A stretch of 64,000 bases of DNA from Saprospiraceae bacterium (GTDB lineage: Bacteria; Bacteroidota; Bacteroidia; Chitinophagales; Saprospiraceae). The notes below the pieces were generated by a model, which ran no database searches, was not told where the DNA came from, and worked only from the letters and a program-made list of their open reading frames with translations. Location of the stretch: contig JAWKLJ010000001.1 in assembly GCA_041392805.1 (NCBI GenBank), positions 1,488,001 to 1,552,000 on the forward strand, read 5' to 3'. The translations under genes and the position numbers were made by a program. Positions within the stretch are counted from its first letter, which is position 1, and the number at the start of each line of letters is the position of its first letter. Shown one piece after another: positions 46,901 to 55,310 of this stretch.

Positions 46901-49900
46901 TATCGGCCGTGGTAATCTCCCAACTATATTCTCCACTTGAGCCATCAAGACTGTATATCACAGTAGCAGGATCAGTCATTCCTCCGCCATCCATTACCTG
47001 GATTAAACCTCCAGGGACTATTTTACCATTTTTAATACAATATATAAAACCCTGAGGATCAACAGGAGCAGCCGTATATGTGCCATATGTATTACAGTCT
47101 TCAAATCCTACAAAATAAGCTTCGATAGTGGCTTGCGACCCCGAACAAGTTAAGTCAGGTAGGGTAAATTCATCCGTACCTGTTGGCAAATTAGTCAGGG
47201 TAAATGTACCTTGGGATACCCCATTTATCAAGATTTCAATTTGATCGATTTCTACATTAGTGTAAGCTACTTCTACAACCAAATTATAGGAGCCACTAGT
47301 ACAAATAGTGGGATCAATATTCGTAAAAGAAAATTCACAGTCATTGCTACAGTCTGCTATGGCTCCCACGGTTCCTAACGCAAAAAAGCAGTTGGTTGGA
47401 TCAGAGGGTTCTCTTAAGATAAGATCATAAGTACTCGTTCCATCTGCTACGAAAATGCTACCTGAACCCCCAATCGTTACTTCTTCTCCGGAAGGATAGG
47501 TTCCCAGTGATTGTTCTCCATTCATTCCATCATCATAAAAGATTTCGAAAACGCCGCTACCATTGGTCACCGTTGCCGTCAGGTCCACCGTAAAATAATC
47601 ATCGGACGGATCAGTGGGTGTGGTAGCATCATGACAATCAACCGCCAAAATGCTGCCGGTCAATTCACAAAGACAGCCATCTGGCACTGTAATATTATCC
47701 GTAATCGTGCAACCAAAATTGTCCGTAACGGTCACGCTGTACATTCCTTCGCTTAGCCCGCTCAGGTTTTGCATTCCATCATAGGCATCATCAGACCAAT
47801 CATAGGTAAATGGTCCTGTTCCCATTGGGTTGAGGTTGATGGCGCCATCATTGCCATCACAACTTTCTGCCGTTGTGCTATTGGTGAGCGTTGGAGAAGG
47901 ATTATCATTGACAATCGCACTTGCTGTAACCAAACACCCATTCATGTCTGTAACAGATACCGTATAGGTTCCTGCACTCAACCCTGTCAGGTCCTCCATA
48001 TCCGGACTTCCAGGGATATGATCCCAATCTATGGTGTAGGGCATTGTTCCCCCTGAGATATCTATATCGATGGCCCCATCACTGGCACTACAACTTTCAT
48101 CTGTAATAAAAACAGATAAAGCAGGAGCGCCAGAGGCTGGTAAATTAATGGTCAGACTGGTGGTACAGCCTAGTTCATCAGTCACAACTACAGTATAGGC
48201 CCCTGGTGCCAGACTGGATAGGTCTTGGGAATCATCCACATCTCCTGTTCCATCTGTGTCCCAATCATAGGTATAAGGTCCAACCCCATCGCCCCCTGCG
48301 ATTTCCAGGTCAATAGCGCCATTAGCACCTCCACAGCTTGGCTCGGTTAAGGTATAAGAGAGTACCGGCTCTCTGATATCTCTAATGGATATGTTCTCTG
48401 TTGTTGTACAGCCATTGGCTTCCGTTACGACCACGGTATATACGCCTGGGGCTAAACCGGTTTGGTCTTCGGTATCATCGTCATCACCAGTGCCATCATT
48501 GCTCCAATCAACTGTAAAAGGCCCCGTTCCGCCAGTAATGGTCATATCTACGCTACCCGTTTCATCACAGGTTGTAGGATCAGTAATATCTAATACCAAA
48601 GCAACTGCTGTTGTCAATCCGACAGTGACCATACCCGTAACGGTACATCCATTTTGGTCGGTAACGGTGACGGTGTAGGTACCTGGTCCAACATTACTTA
48701 AATCTTCTGTATCAAAATCGGGTGCTGCTTCGCCATCATTATCCCAATCGTAAAAATAGGGCCCCGTGCTTCCATTTACCGTAAGGTTGACCGCTCCATC
48801 TGTTTCTGTACAAATGGAAGCATCAACTGCAGATAAGGTCAAGGTCGGCAATGGCGTATCCGTAAGGGATACACCAGCAGTAGCGGTACAACCATTATCA
48901 TCGGTCACCGTCACATTATAGGTACCCGCTCCAATAAAAGTAAGGTCTTCCGGGTCATTATTATCCCCTGTTCCATCATAATCCCAGTCATAAGTATAGG
49001 GTGCTGTTCCTCCATTGACTGTTAAATCAATGCTTCCATTTGACAAACCGCAAGTCTCATTAACCAAAGCCGTTACCAGGCTCGGCCCCGTTTCCGAGTC
49101 AATTGTTATAGAAAGGTTATCGGTGCAGCCACTGCCATCCGTCACCGTTACATCGTAGGTGCCGGGGGCGAGGTTAGTTAAGTCCTCCGAATTACTGCTT
49201 CCAGCAATATGATCCCAATCAAACGTATAGCCGCCCGTTCCACCAGTAGCCGTCAAATCGATGCTACCATTATTCATTCCACAAGTAGCATCGACATGGG
49301 TTTCACTTAAACTAGGTGGGGTTGTAGTGGTAAGGGTAATGCTTGCTGAACTGGTGCAGGACCCATCTGTAACTGTAACACTATAGGTACCCGCAGCTAA
49401 GTTTGTCAAATCTTCGGGTTCACCTGGTCCGGGAAGATGAGCCCAATCATAGGTAAGGGGCCCACCAGCGCCAGTAACAGTAAGATCAATGGCGCCATTA
49501 CTATTGCCACAAGTAGGATTAGTAGGAGCAAGGACTAGGTTGAGTCCACCGGCGCCATTCAGTTCTATGGTTTCGGTTGCCGTACTTCCATTGGCATCCG
49601 TCACGGTAACGGAATAGGTTCCCTCGCTAAGCCCGGTAGGGTCTTCCATGCCATCCAGGCCATTGTCACTCCAGTCATAAGTATAAGGAGGTAATCCTGT
49701 ATTTACAGTGATATCAATACTACCATCTGAAGCGCCACAAGCGGGATCAGTGGGCGTAATACTTAGGTCAAATTCATTGATTACGACAGGTAAAATAAAG
49801 GTCGCCTCGCAGCCCAGGTCGTCGGTTACCGTCAGGTAATAATCACCTTCAGCAACTTCCAACACATCTTCAATCGTTGGGTCGGCGTCGCCTGCGGTAA

Positions 49901-52900
49901 AGGAATTGGGCCCCGTCCAGTTATACATATAAGGGGGAACCCCTCCGGTAGCATTGGCAAACAAAGTCAGGGTTTCTCCCGTAGCGGGGGTATTGGCCAT
50001 AGGCATAACAGCAGGCGGCAAACAGCCAGGGCCGAAACCAAAATCGATACTATGATCATTTTCGCCAGCCTCGGTGGTGGTAACAGCTGCAACAAAATGG
50101 CTTCCGCTCACCACTCCATTATTATCTCTCTGGGTACCGCCTACTCCTTGGTTTTCCGCAGGAGAAGCCGTAATAGTTGCCCCAAACAGCAGCAGACCGG
50201 CATCTGTGGCATAATCAGGTATCCTGACCTCATAGGTCGTATTGGGTAACACAGCTACTGCTCCATTTTGCCAGGTTTGATTAGCAAGGCCATTACTATG
50301 ACCACTATAACTAAAAATATATCGTCCATAATTATCGGTTGTTGTAGTCGCTACCAAGGTGTTGCTAAGGTAAAGTTCTACCGTGACACCAGGTACGCCG
50401 GGCTCACTGGGGTCCATGAGGCCATCCAGGTCGGTATCCCACCAGACAACATTGCCTATTTCCAGGGGTGGGTCCTCGCAATACATTTCCAGGTCTCCCA
50501 ATCCCCCTGCTTTTGCAAAATTGGGGGAATTGCCACTTGGCGAACCTTGATATACCTCCAAGCGGCGATTGGAACGGCCATTGGTATTACTCATCCAAAC
50601 CACTCCTGAAGCGTAAGGGTCGATAGGGTCTGCCAGGGGGAACATGACTTCACCTGTACCTGGTTTAATGGCCAATGCGCCTATACCGGAATTATTATAA
50701 GCGCCATACCAAAAATCACCATGGTAAAATGACTTGCCACCAGGGCCTGAGGTACTAGATGGATTGGTTGTCGTTAAAGGGCCCACCACGCCATTATTTT
50801 CCAAGGTATAGGATTGGGTTGATGGGTTATAATAAGCGCGCAGGATATCGCCATGCGCAAAGGTTCGCTCAGCTGTACTACTGGCAGGGCCAGTTGGTGG
50901 AGGCGCCTGATAACCCAATTGCATGGTGGTACGATCTGCAAAACCCATGATAATTGAACCATCGTCATCAAATTCTATATCTGAAAAAATAGGTTGTGCA
51001 AATTGTGCATCTGTAACATTACTTACGTAGGGTGACATTTGCGACCAGGAATCCATCCAACGCACCCAATAGTTGGAGCCTGTCCGATAGGCTTTTCGAT
51101 AGTAATTAAGCGGCAAACTCAATTCGGTGGTCCAACTTGTGCCATCAAAGGCATAAACGGTGGCGACTAAATCTCCGCAAGCGGAAGTCGGATTACAACT
51201 GCTACTGCTACCATCACAGATGACCCCAACGTACAATTTACCACGGCGGTATTTCAAAGCCCAGGGTCTGGGGACTCCATTAGCGCAGCCACCACCGGAC
51301 AACCAGGGCATACCAGGGAGTGCAGTGGCGCTTCCAGGAGCCGGGCTATTGGCATTAAGTGCATATATTTTCCGGTCAAACAAGTTGGCCACATACATGG
51401 TTTGTTCGTCATCCGATAATTCAATCCCACCTAATCCTCTTTTACCCACTTGCCCAAAGGTAGTGGCATCGATATTATCACAAAGTGCACAAGCACCTAC
51501 CTGTCCAAATGCGCTGCCACTACCAGGAAAACGCGTTACATTACTGGCCACGTCATTGCCCGCCAAGGCACCAAAATCATAAAAAACTGTTGCCGAATTA
51601 GCGGCATTACCATCCGTATGCTCGTAAATGGCTCCGATACCGCCTGGGCCTAACCCTGAATGCCGTTTGAGGAAAGCGCCCATGAATAGTTTACCCTGGT
51701 TTTCACTATAGGTCGTTCCCCAAACAGTACCAACCGACCCCATGTGAATATAGTTGGTGTAGGTGGAAGAAGGAGAATTACCACTATCATTATACCGAAA
51801 ACGCGCAATAGCCGTTTGGGAGGTATTGCTACTATGAGTGGGTGATCCATTCGTGTAACACGCTATTACAAAATAAGGATTGGTACCTCCACAAAAATGA
51901 CCAATATCCAATAAGCCCAAATCAGCATCGCAAGTCCCTGCTTCGACAAATTGGACGGCAGTGCCAGAACCATTGCCCGCAGCACCTTCTTCGTATAAAT
52001 CAGGAATGGTAAACTCTACCCGGTACATTTCATTGGCCGTAATACCCGTCGTAAAGGAATAAGATCCGCTGGCATCGGTGGTAACCGATGATCCTACCTG
52101 GCCATTATCATCATATAGGGTAACCGTGACATCCCGGATGCCCGGTTCTATACCATTCTGTGCGCCATTATTATCTACATCTTCAAAAATCGTTCCGCCT
52201 ATTTCCGTATTTACCCCACAGGCATCCGAACTTGGATACCCCGTCCAAGTAGGCCCACTACTGGCTGTACCACTACCTGAACAGGAGATGGCTGCACTCC
52301 AGCCCAGGCCTTGATTGCCATCGGCATTGGATGTAAATTGGAAGGTTAGACAAGTACCTGAAGAACTTATGGAGCCCGGTGAATTGGCCTGGCCAGCCCC
52401 GGAGAACGGGCTGCCAGTGAGCGCTGGATCACTGGTCGTAGTTCCATCAAAAATGGCCAATTGATCGCCAGCTGCAAGATTGAAATTTTCGAAAGTAAAC
52501 ACGATTTGTTCACTTGTGCCGGAACAGAAAGTAACGGTTGTGTTTTCATTTGCACCATAATCGCCAGCCAGGTCGCCTGAATCGGTAAAAACGCCGCTAC
52601 AGGTGGTTTCGGTGGCGGCAGTAGTGCCCATGACGTAGTCACCAGTGGGGCCAGGAGGGGCCGTACAAGAGATGGAGGCCTCCCAGCCGTCATAGTTACC
52701 GCCGAATATATTGGATAAATCAGAATCGAAAACAAAATGTAAACAGCCATTAGTGGAGGTTACCGTACCTGGGGAAGCACCAGAATAATCACCGATAAGA
52801 GAAGCACTAGCATTCGTACCATCGTAGATAAATAAATGATCATAATTATCATCTTCCAATTGAAAGGTAGTGAAAGTAAATTGTATTTGCCCCCCATTAT

Positions 52901-53762
52901 CAGCACAAAAAGTGGCACTGTAGTTCTCATTATCTCCATAATCACCACCACTTCCGCCTGAATCAAAAAAAGAATGAGGGGTACTGCCGCAATCAATATT
53001 GATGGTTCCCAGATTTGTATTCAGGGTATAGGTTGTCATAAACAAGGCTGCCTTTTCTAACACGGCCTGGCTTGATTTTGGAGAATATATAATTTCTGGA
53101 TCAATGATGACGGGATAGGCCGTATTGTATTCGCCCAATTCGAAGCCTACGTTTTGGACAATAGGATGGCCTTCTCCAAATACCTTGCTCGAATTACATG
53201 ATTGCAAGACAAATCGGCTATCGACCTCTACTTTTATTCCATTGATAACCTGATAACTATGTGGCGAAGTATGCCTTACCTCACCATCCGCTGTTTGCAT
53301 CACCAAATCGCCAGTCTCCTTAATTTCAAAAGAAGTCTCACTGGCCAACTCCAAAGTAATAAGAGCAGCATTTTTCCCTTCCTTCAAAATAAAATCATAC
53401 CCTGCATTCCCCGTCCCCTTATCATACACGCGCAAATCTACTCCTTCATACAAGCCCTGATACCATAATTCATCCGCTGCATTTCCAGCTTTAGCCAAAA
53501 ATGGTGCAGGAAAAACGTCGGGAGAAGCATCCACAAAACGCATTTGCCATTGTTCTTTTCCATTGGTATGAAATGCCATTTCGGAGGGTCCAATAGCTAA
53601 GCGGTAATCCATTGCATTGGCTTCAAAAGCATTTTCATCTGTTGGAAAAAACCGCAAAGGCTTGATCTGTAGTGGTTGTTGGCAGGTTGTAAGCAGCAGG
53701 CTTAGCAAAAATAGGCATACACCCATAGCTAAGCCAGGTTTAGGCAAGTAAATTTGTTTCAT
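43938..53762 (-). CDS. Giant DUF11-repeat surface protein, N-terminal part (CUB, SdrD-like, SprB-like domains)
   Basis: This 3274-residue fragment carries the true start. A signal peptide with a lipobox-like LLTTC (Cys27, though the -1 residue Thr is atypical) leads into a DUF7948-like domain (about 30-220). Two CUB domains follow (about 257-367 with NYDHLFIYDGTN, and 374-494), an SdrD-like domain (TIFEDVDNNGAQNGIEPGIR, about 517-604), a beta-propeller-like stretch (about 620-1090), a second SdrD-like domain (GNVVWWDTDLDGLMDPSEPG), nine or so SprB-like repeats (about 1264-2037; CGASDGSIDITV, GTYSVTVTDANG), a third SdrD-like domain near 2560-2640 and the first DUF11 units. SprB is the adhesin of gliding Bacteroidota, so adhesion or gliding is a fair guess. 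The frame stops early by a deletion at about 43949; if real, the product lacks the sorting domain and would not be anchored. Confidence 0.92.
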   Translation of the reverse strand: MKQIYLPKPGLAMGVCLFLLSLLLTTCQQPLQIKPLRFFPTDENAFEANAMDYRLAIGPSEMAFHTNGKEQWQMRFVDASPDVFPAPFLAKAGNAADELWYQGLYEGVDLRVYDKGTGNAGYDFILKEGKNAALITLELASETSFEIKETGDLVMQTADGEVRHTSPHSYQVINGIKVEVDSRFVLQSCNSSKVFGEGHPIVQNVGFELGEYNTAYPVIIDPEIIYSPKSSQAVLEKAALFMTTYTLNTNLGTINIDCGSTPHSFFDSGGSGGDYGDNENYSATFCADNGGQIQFTFTTFQLEDDNYDHLFIYDGTNASASLIGDYSGASPGTVTSTNGCLHFVFDSDLSNIFGGNYDGWEASISCTAPPGPTGDYVMGTTAATETTCSGVFTDSGDLAGDYGANENTTVTFCSGTSEQIVFTFENFNLAAGDQLAIFDGTTTSDPALTGSPFSGAGQANSPGSISSSGTCLTFQFTSNADGNQGLGWSAAISCSGSGTASSGPTWTGYPSSDACGVNTEIGGTIFEDVDNNGAQNGIEPGIRDVTVTLYDDNGQVGSSVTTDASGSYSFTTGITANEMYRVEFTIPDLYEEGAAGNGSGTAVQFVEAGTCDADLGLLDIGHFCGGTNPYFVIACYTNGSPTHSSNTSQTAIARFRYNDSGNSPSSTYTNYIHMGSVGTVWGTTYSENQGKLFMGAFLKRHSGLGPGGIGAIYEHTDGNAANSATVFYDFGALAGNDVASNVTRFPGSGSAFGQVGACALCDNIDATTFGQVGKRGLGGIELSDDEQTMYVANLFDRKIYALNANSPAPGSATALPGMPWLSGGGCANGVPRPWALKYRRGKLYVGVICDGSSSSCNPTSACGDLVATVYAFDGTSWTTELSLPLNYYRKAYRTGSNYWVRWMDSWSQMSPYVSNVTDAQFAQPIFSDIEFDDDGSIIMGFADRTTMQLGYQAPPPTGPASSTAERTFAHGDILRAYYNPSTQSYTLENNGVVGPLTTTNPSSTSGPGGKSFYHGDFWYGAYNNSGIGALAIKPGTGEVMFPLADPIDPYASGVVWMSNTNGRSNRRLEVYQGSPSGNSPNFAKAGGLGDLEMYCEDPPLEIGNVVWWDTDLDGLMDPSEPGVPGVTVELYLSNTLVATTTTDNYGRYIFSYSGHSNGLANQTWQNGAVAVLPNTTYEVRIPDYATDAGLLLFGATITASPAENQGVGGTQRDNNGVVSGSHFVAAVTTTEAGENDHSIDFGFGPGCLPPAVMPMANTPATGETLTLFANATGGVPPYMYNWTGPNSFTAGDADPTIEDVLEVAEGDYYLTVTDDLGCEATFILPVVINEFDLSITPTDPACGASDGSIDITVNTGLPPYTYDWSDNGLDGMEDPTGLSEGTYSVTVTDANGSTATETIELNGAGGLNLVLAPTNPTCGNSNGAIDLTVTGAGGPLTYDWAHLPGPGEPEDLTNLAAGTYSVTVTDGSCTSSASITLTTTTPPSLSETHVDATCGMNNGSIDLTATGGTGGYTFDWDHIAGSSNSEDLTNLAPGTYDVTVTDGSGCTDNLSITIDSETGPSLVTALVNETCGLSNGSIDLTVNGGTAPYTYDWDYDGTGDNNDPEDLTFIGAGTYNVTVTDDNGCTATAGVSLTDTPLPTLTLSAVDASICTETDGAVNLTVNGSTGPYFYDWDNDGEAAPDFDTEDLSNVGPGTYTVTVTDQNGCTVTGMVTVGLTTAVALVLDITDPTTCDETGSVDMTITGGTGPFTVDWSNDGTGDDDDTEDQTGLAPGVYTVVVTEANGCTTTENISIRDIREPVLSYTLTEPSCGGANGAIDLEIAGGDGVGPYTYDWDTDGTGDVDDSQDLSSLAPGAYTVVVTDELGCTTSLTINLPASGAPALSVFITDESCSASDGAIDIDISGGTMPYTIDWDHIPGSPDMEDLTGLSAGTYTVSVTDMNGCLVTASAIVNDNPSPTLTNSTTAESCDGNDGAINLNPMGTGPFTYDWSDDAYDGMQNLSGLSEGMYSVTVTDNFGCTITDNITVPDGCLCELTGSILAVDCHDATTPTDPSDDYFTVDLTATVTNGSGVFEIFYDDGMNGEQSLGTYPSGEEVTIGGSGSIFVADGTSTYDLILREPSDPTNCFFALGTVGAIADCSNDCEFSFTNIDPTICTSGSYNLVVEVAYTNVEIDQIEILINGVSQGTFTLTNLPTGTDEFTLPDLTCSGSQATIEAYFVGFEDCNTYGTYTAAPVDPQGFIYCIKNGKIVPGGLIQVMDGGGMTDPATVIYSLDGSSGEYSWEITTADIYTMTYTPPAGFTLASGVDRQAQVGPLDPTGQSDPFALGSTATGGFVNDFSPLGNPFYLSFDLVPNDPFVILNNIPLESTGEVAIDDVSSGDCNYIMAENRSETEITVDISWTGVPAGDSIEVLITGGIVLTNNPVRVEAAGMNGSTSITFDMIADGGTYNVDARFTTNSCSDDADMTTVTLAASCCPATNYEICDDGTSTITLTAPLGLLSVMWFNEANTLVGQGASFEVDANTPGMEDDIESFYYTATDESGCPAELCCPVEILSVPCVSVGSTVFGDVDNDGAFEPGDGETGIPGVTLQLTYLGADGMLGGTGLDADVIIGTTITDDDGDYYFGGLEEGNYIVQILSSNFASGAPLEETNTSSTPTNQTEGIENNDDGDQPGGAGTVISSGIISLMVGTEPTYADGENGSGNAQDDGTATSDANGDMTVDFGIYTPQFDLALIKEVFNPMDGMVLPGDTVTFRITVFNQGTVDADTINIVDSIPVGLIFDAGLSGWTYDPVTMLADTTIAPVGSLQPSESVSIDLQLIVAGSLPSGTQLINRAEIGFAHDENGDPLIDIDSEADSTFTNDGGGVAGGATDNADNGNGTGAPGEDEASKDEDDEDPALIIVSPFDLALIKEVLDPADGMVLPGDTVTYRITVTNQGLVDADTINIVDSIPVGLIFDAGLSGWTYDPVTMLADTTIAPVGSLQPDESVSIDLQLIVAGSLPSGTQLINRAEIGFAHDENGDPLIDIDSEADSTFTNDGGGVAGGATDNADNGNGTGAPGEDEASKDEDDEDPALIIVSPFDLALIKEVLDPIDGMVLPGDTVTYRITVTNQGLVDADTINIVDSIPVGLIFDAGLSGWTYDPVTMLADTTIAPVGSLQPNESVSIDLQLIVAGSLPSGTQLINRAEIGFAHDENGDPLIDIDSEADSTFTNDGGGVAGGTTDNADSGNGTGAPGEDEVTKDEDDEDPALITVSPFDLALIKEVLDPADGMVLPATR

Positions 53763-55310
53763 GTCATTATGATTTGCGTGTATTCGTTCGGGCTAACACC
53801 TTGCTACATTCCTGAAATTCGCTAAGGTTACCTCCTTCTTTCTGCCACCCTTTAGAAAAGTCTAATGGGTAATAGGCAAATTTGAAGGGGAAGTGACACC
53901 TTATTTTTTCATTATGAATATACAGTGATTCTCATGTGAAAGAGGAAGCCTGAATTCGGAAGGTGAAACGTCCGCTGCGATGGCCTTCTTTTCGACTTCC
54001 GATTTTATCTGGCTCAATAAACTAGAAAAAACACTTCAGGGTACGGAAGTATTTTACATGAGAAACTGCTGAGGAATGTAGGTTAAGTTAAAAAGCCCTC
54101 TCTATACAAATAATTCTGCGGCTAAAGTAAGGTCATTTTTTTATTTTTTAACAGACAAAAATCAATTTACAAATACCTAAAAAAACATTAATTTTTTTAA
54201 ATAAAAAAACACTAATTAACTAATTATCAATCTATTAATAACATAAAAATAAAATGAAAAAGTATCAATCTACAAAAACATAAACAAAAAACATATGCTG
54301 ATTTTACACAGAAAAGTAATAAAATGAGACTTGTGACGCTTTTGGTAATCCTCCGCCTTTAAAGTGGGAAAGCGGAAGGCGGAAAAGGGAAAATAAGCCC
54401 ACTTTTTAACTACCGAAGGTAGTCCGACATACAACTTCCCAACTTACGACTTACCGACTTACGACTTTTCTCTTTCATGCTGGCTCTACCAATATTGAAT
54501 CCCGATGGAATTGGAAATGGCTAGGTGTTTTGCTTGGTCTGTTGCTGCTTACCGACTTTCGACTTACCGACTTACGACTTTTCTCTTTCATGCTGGCTCT
54601 ACCAATATTGAATCCCGATGGGATTGGAAATGGCTAGGTGTTTTGCTTGGTCTGTTGCTGCTTACCGACTTACGGCTTACCGACTTACCGACTTACGACT
54701 TTTCTCTTTCATGCTGGCTCTACCAATATTGAATCCCGATGGGATTGAAAATGGCTAGGTGTTTTGCTTGGTCTGTTGCTGCTTTCCGACTTTCGGCTTA
54801 CCGACTTACGACTTACCGACTTCCCTTTCCCCTAAACGAATAAGGCCGATATCAGGGCAGACTTCCTGATACCGGCCATTAGATCACCAGTGTTGTTCAA
54901 GGGGACGACTTAACCTACCACTGAACACTTTAGGTAAGTTAGTCAGAACTAGTTTAGAAAAATCTCAGTATTGGGCGAACGTTTGAGTCGTCCCAACTGA
55001 ACTTAATTGGCTTTCTTAAATAAGAAAAAAGCAGGGGGAAATCATAAAATTATTTCCTAAACGTATGCTACAAATATAAAGGAGGTTTTAAAAAAAATAT
55101 AGGACAATAATCAAAATACAAATACCTGTATTTTACATAGCAAAACACGATAAAAAAACATAATAAACTATTAATCAATTATTTAACACGCCATAATTTA
55201 CAAACAAAATCATATAATTATTTTTCTAAATCAAAATCTCTCCCTAGTATTTTTCCCTCTCCAACAACCGCTAACAAGTGTAAACAATTAGGACGAGGCA
55301 CCCCACTCCC
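53763..55310. other. 1.5-kb intergenic region with tandem repeats and hairpins, no supported gene
   Basis: Between the giant gene's start and the 743-residue DUF11 gene's stop lies very AT-rich DNA (about 54110-54330 and 55070-55250) around a GC-richer repeat block (54440-54835, listed separately). A hairpin GGCCGATATCAGG (54844-54856) with CCTGATACCGGCC (54865-54877), loop of eight bases and one mismatch, may end the 743-residue gene's transcript, though it has no strong T-tract. CAAATATA at 55071-55078 is a minus-strand TATATTTG box that could be part of the giant gene's promoter, giving a leader over 1.2 kb; no firm -33 partner is seen. Confidence 0.5.
54440..54835. repeat. Three tandem copies of a 113-121-bp repeat with short inner repeats
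   Basis: A block starting TTTTCTCTTTCATGCTGGCT recurs at 54466, 54579 and 54700, giving periods of 113 and 121 bp. Each copy continues through CTACCAATATTGAATCCCGA and a conserved tail ending GGTCTGTTGCTGCTT. The copies are separated by variable numbers of an 8-7-base micro-repeat (ACCGACTT / ACGACTT). The difference in period comes from these. This looks like a variable-number tandem repeat; the reading frames found in it are chance. Confidence 0.8.
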
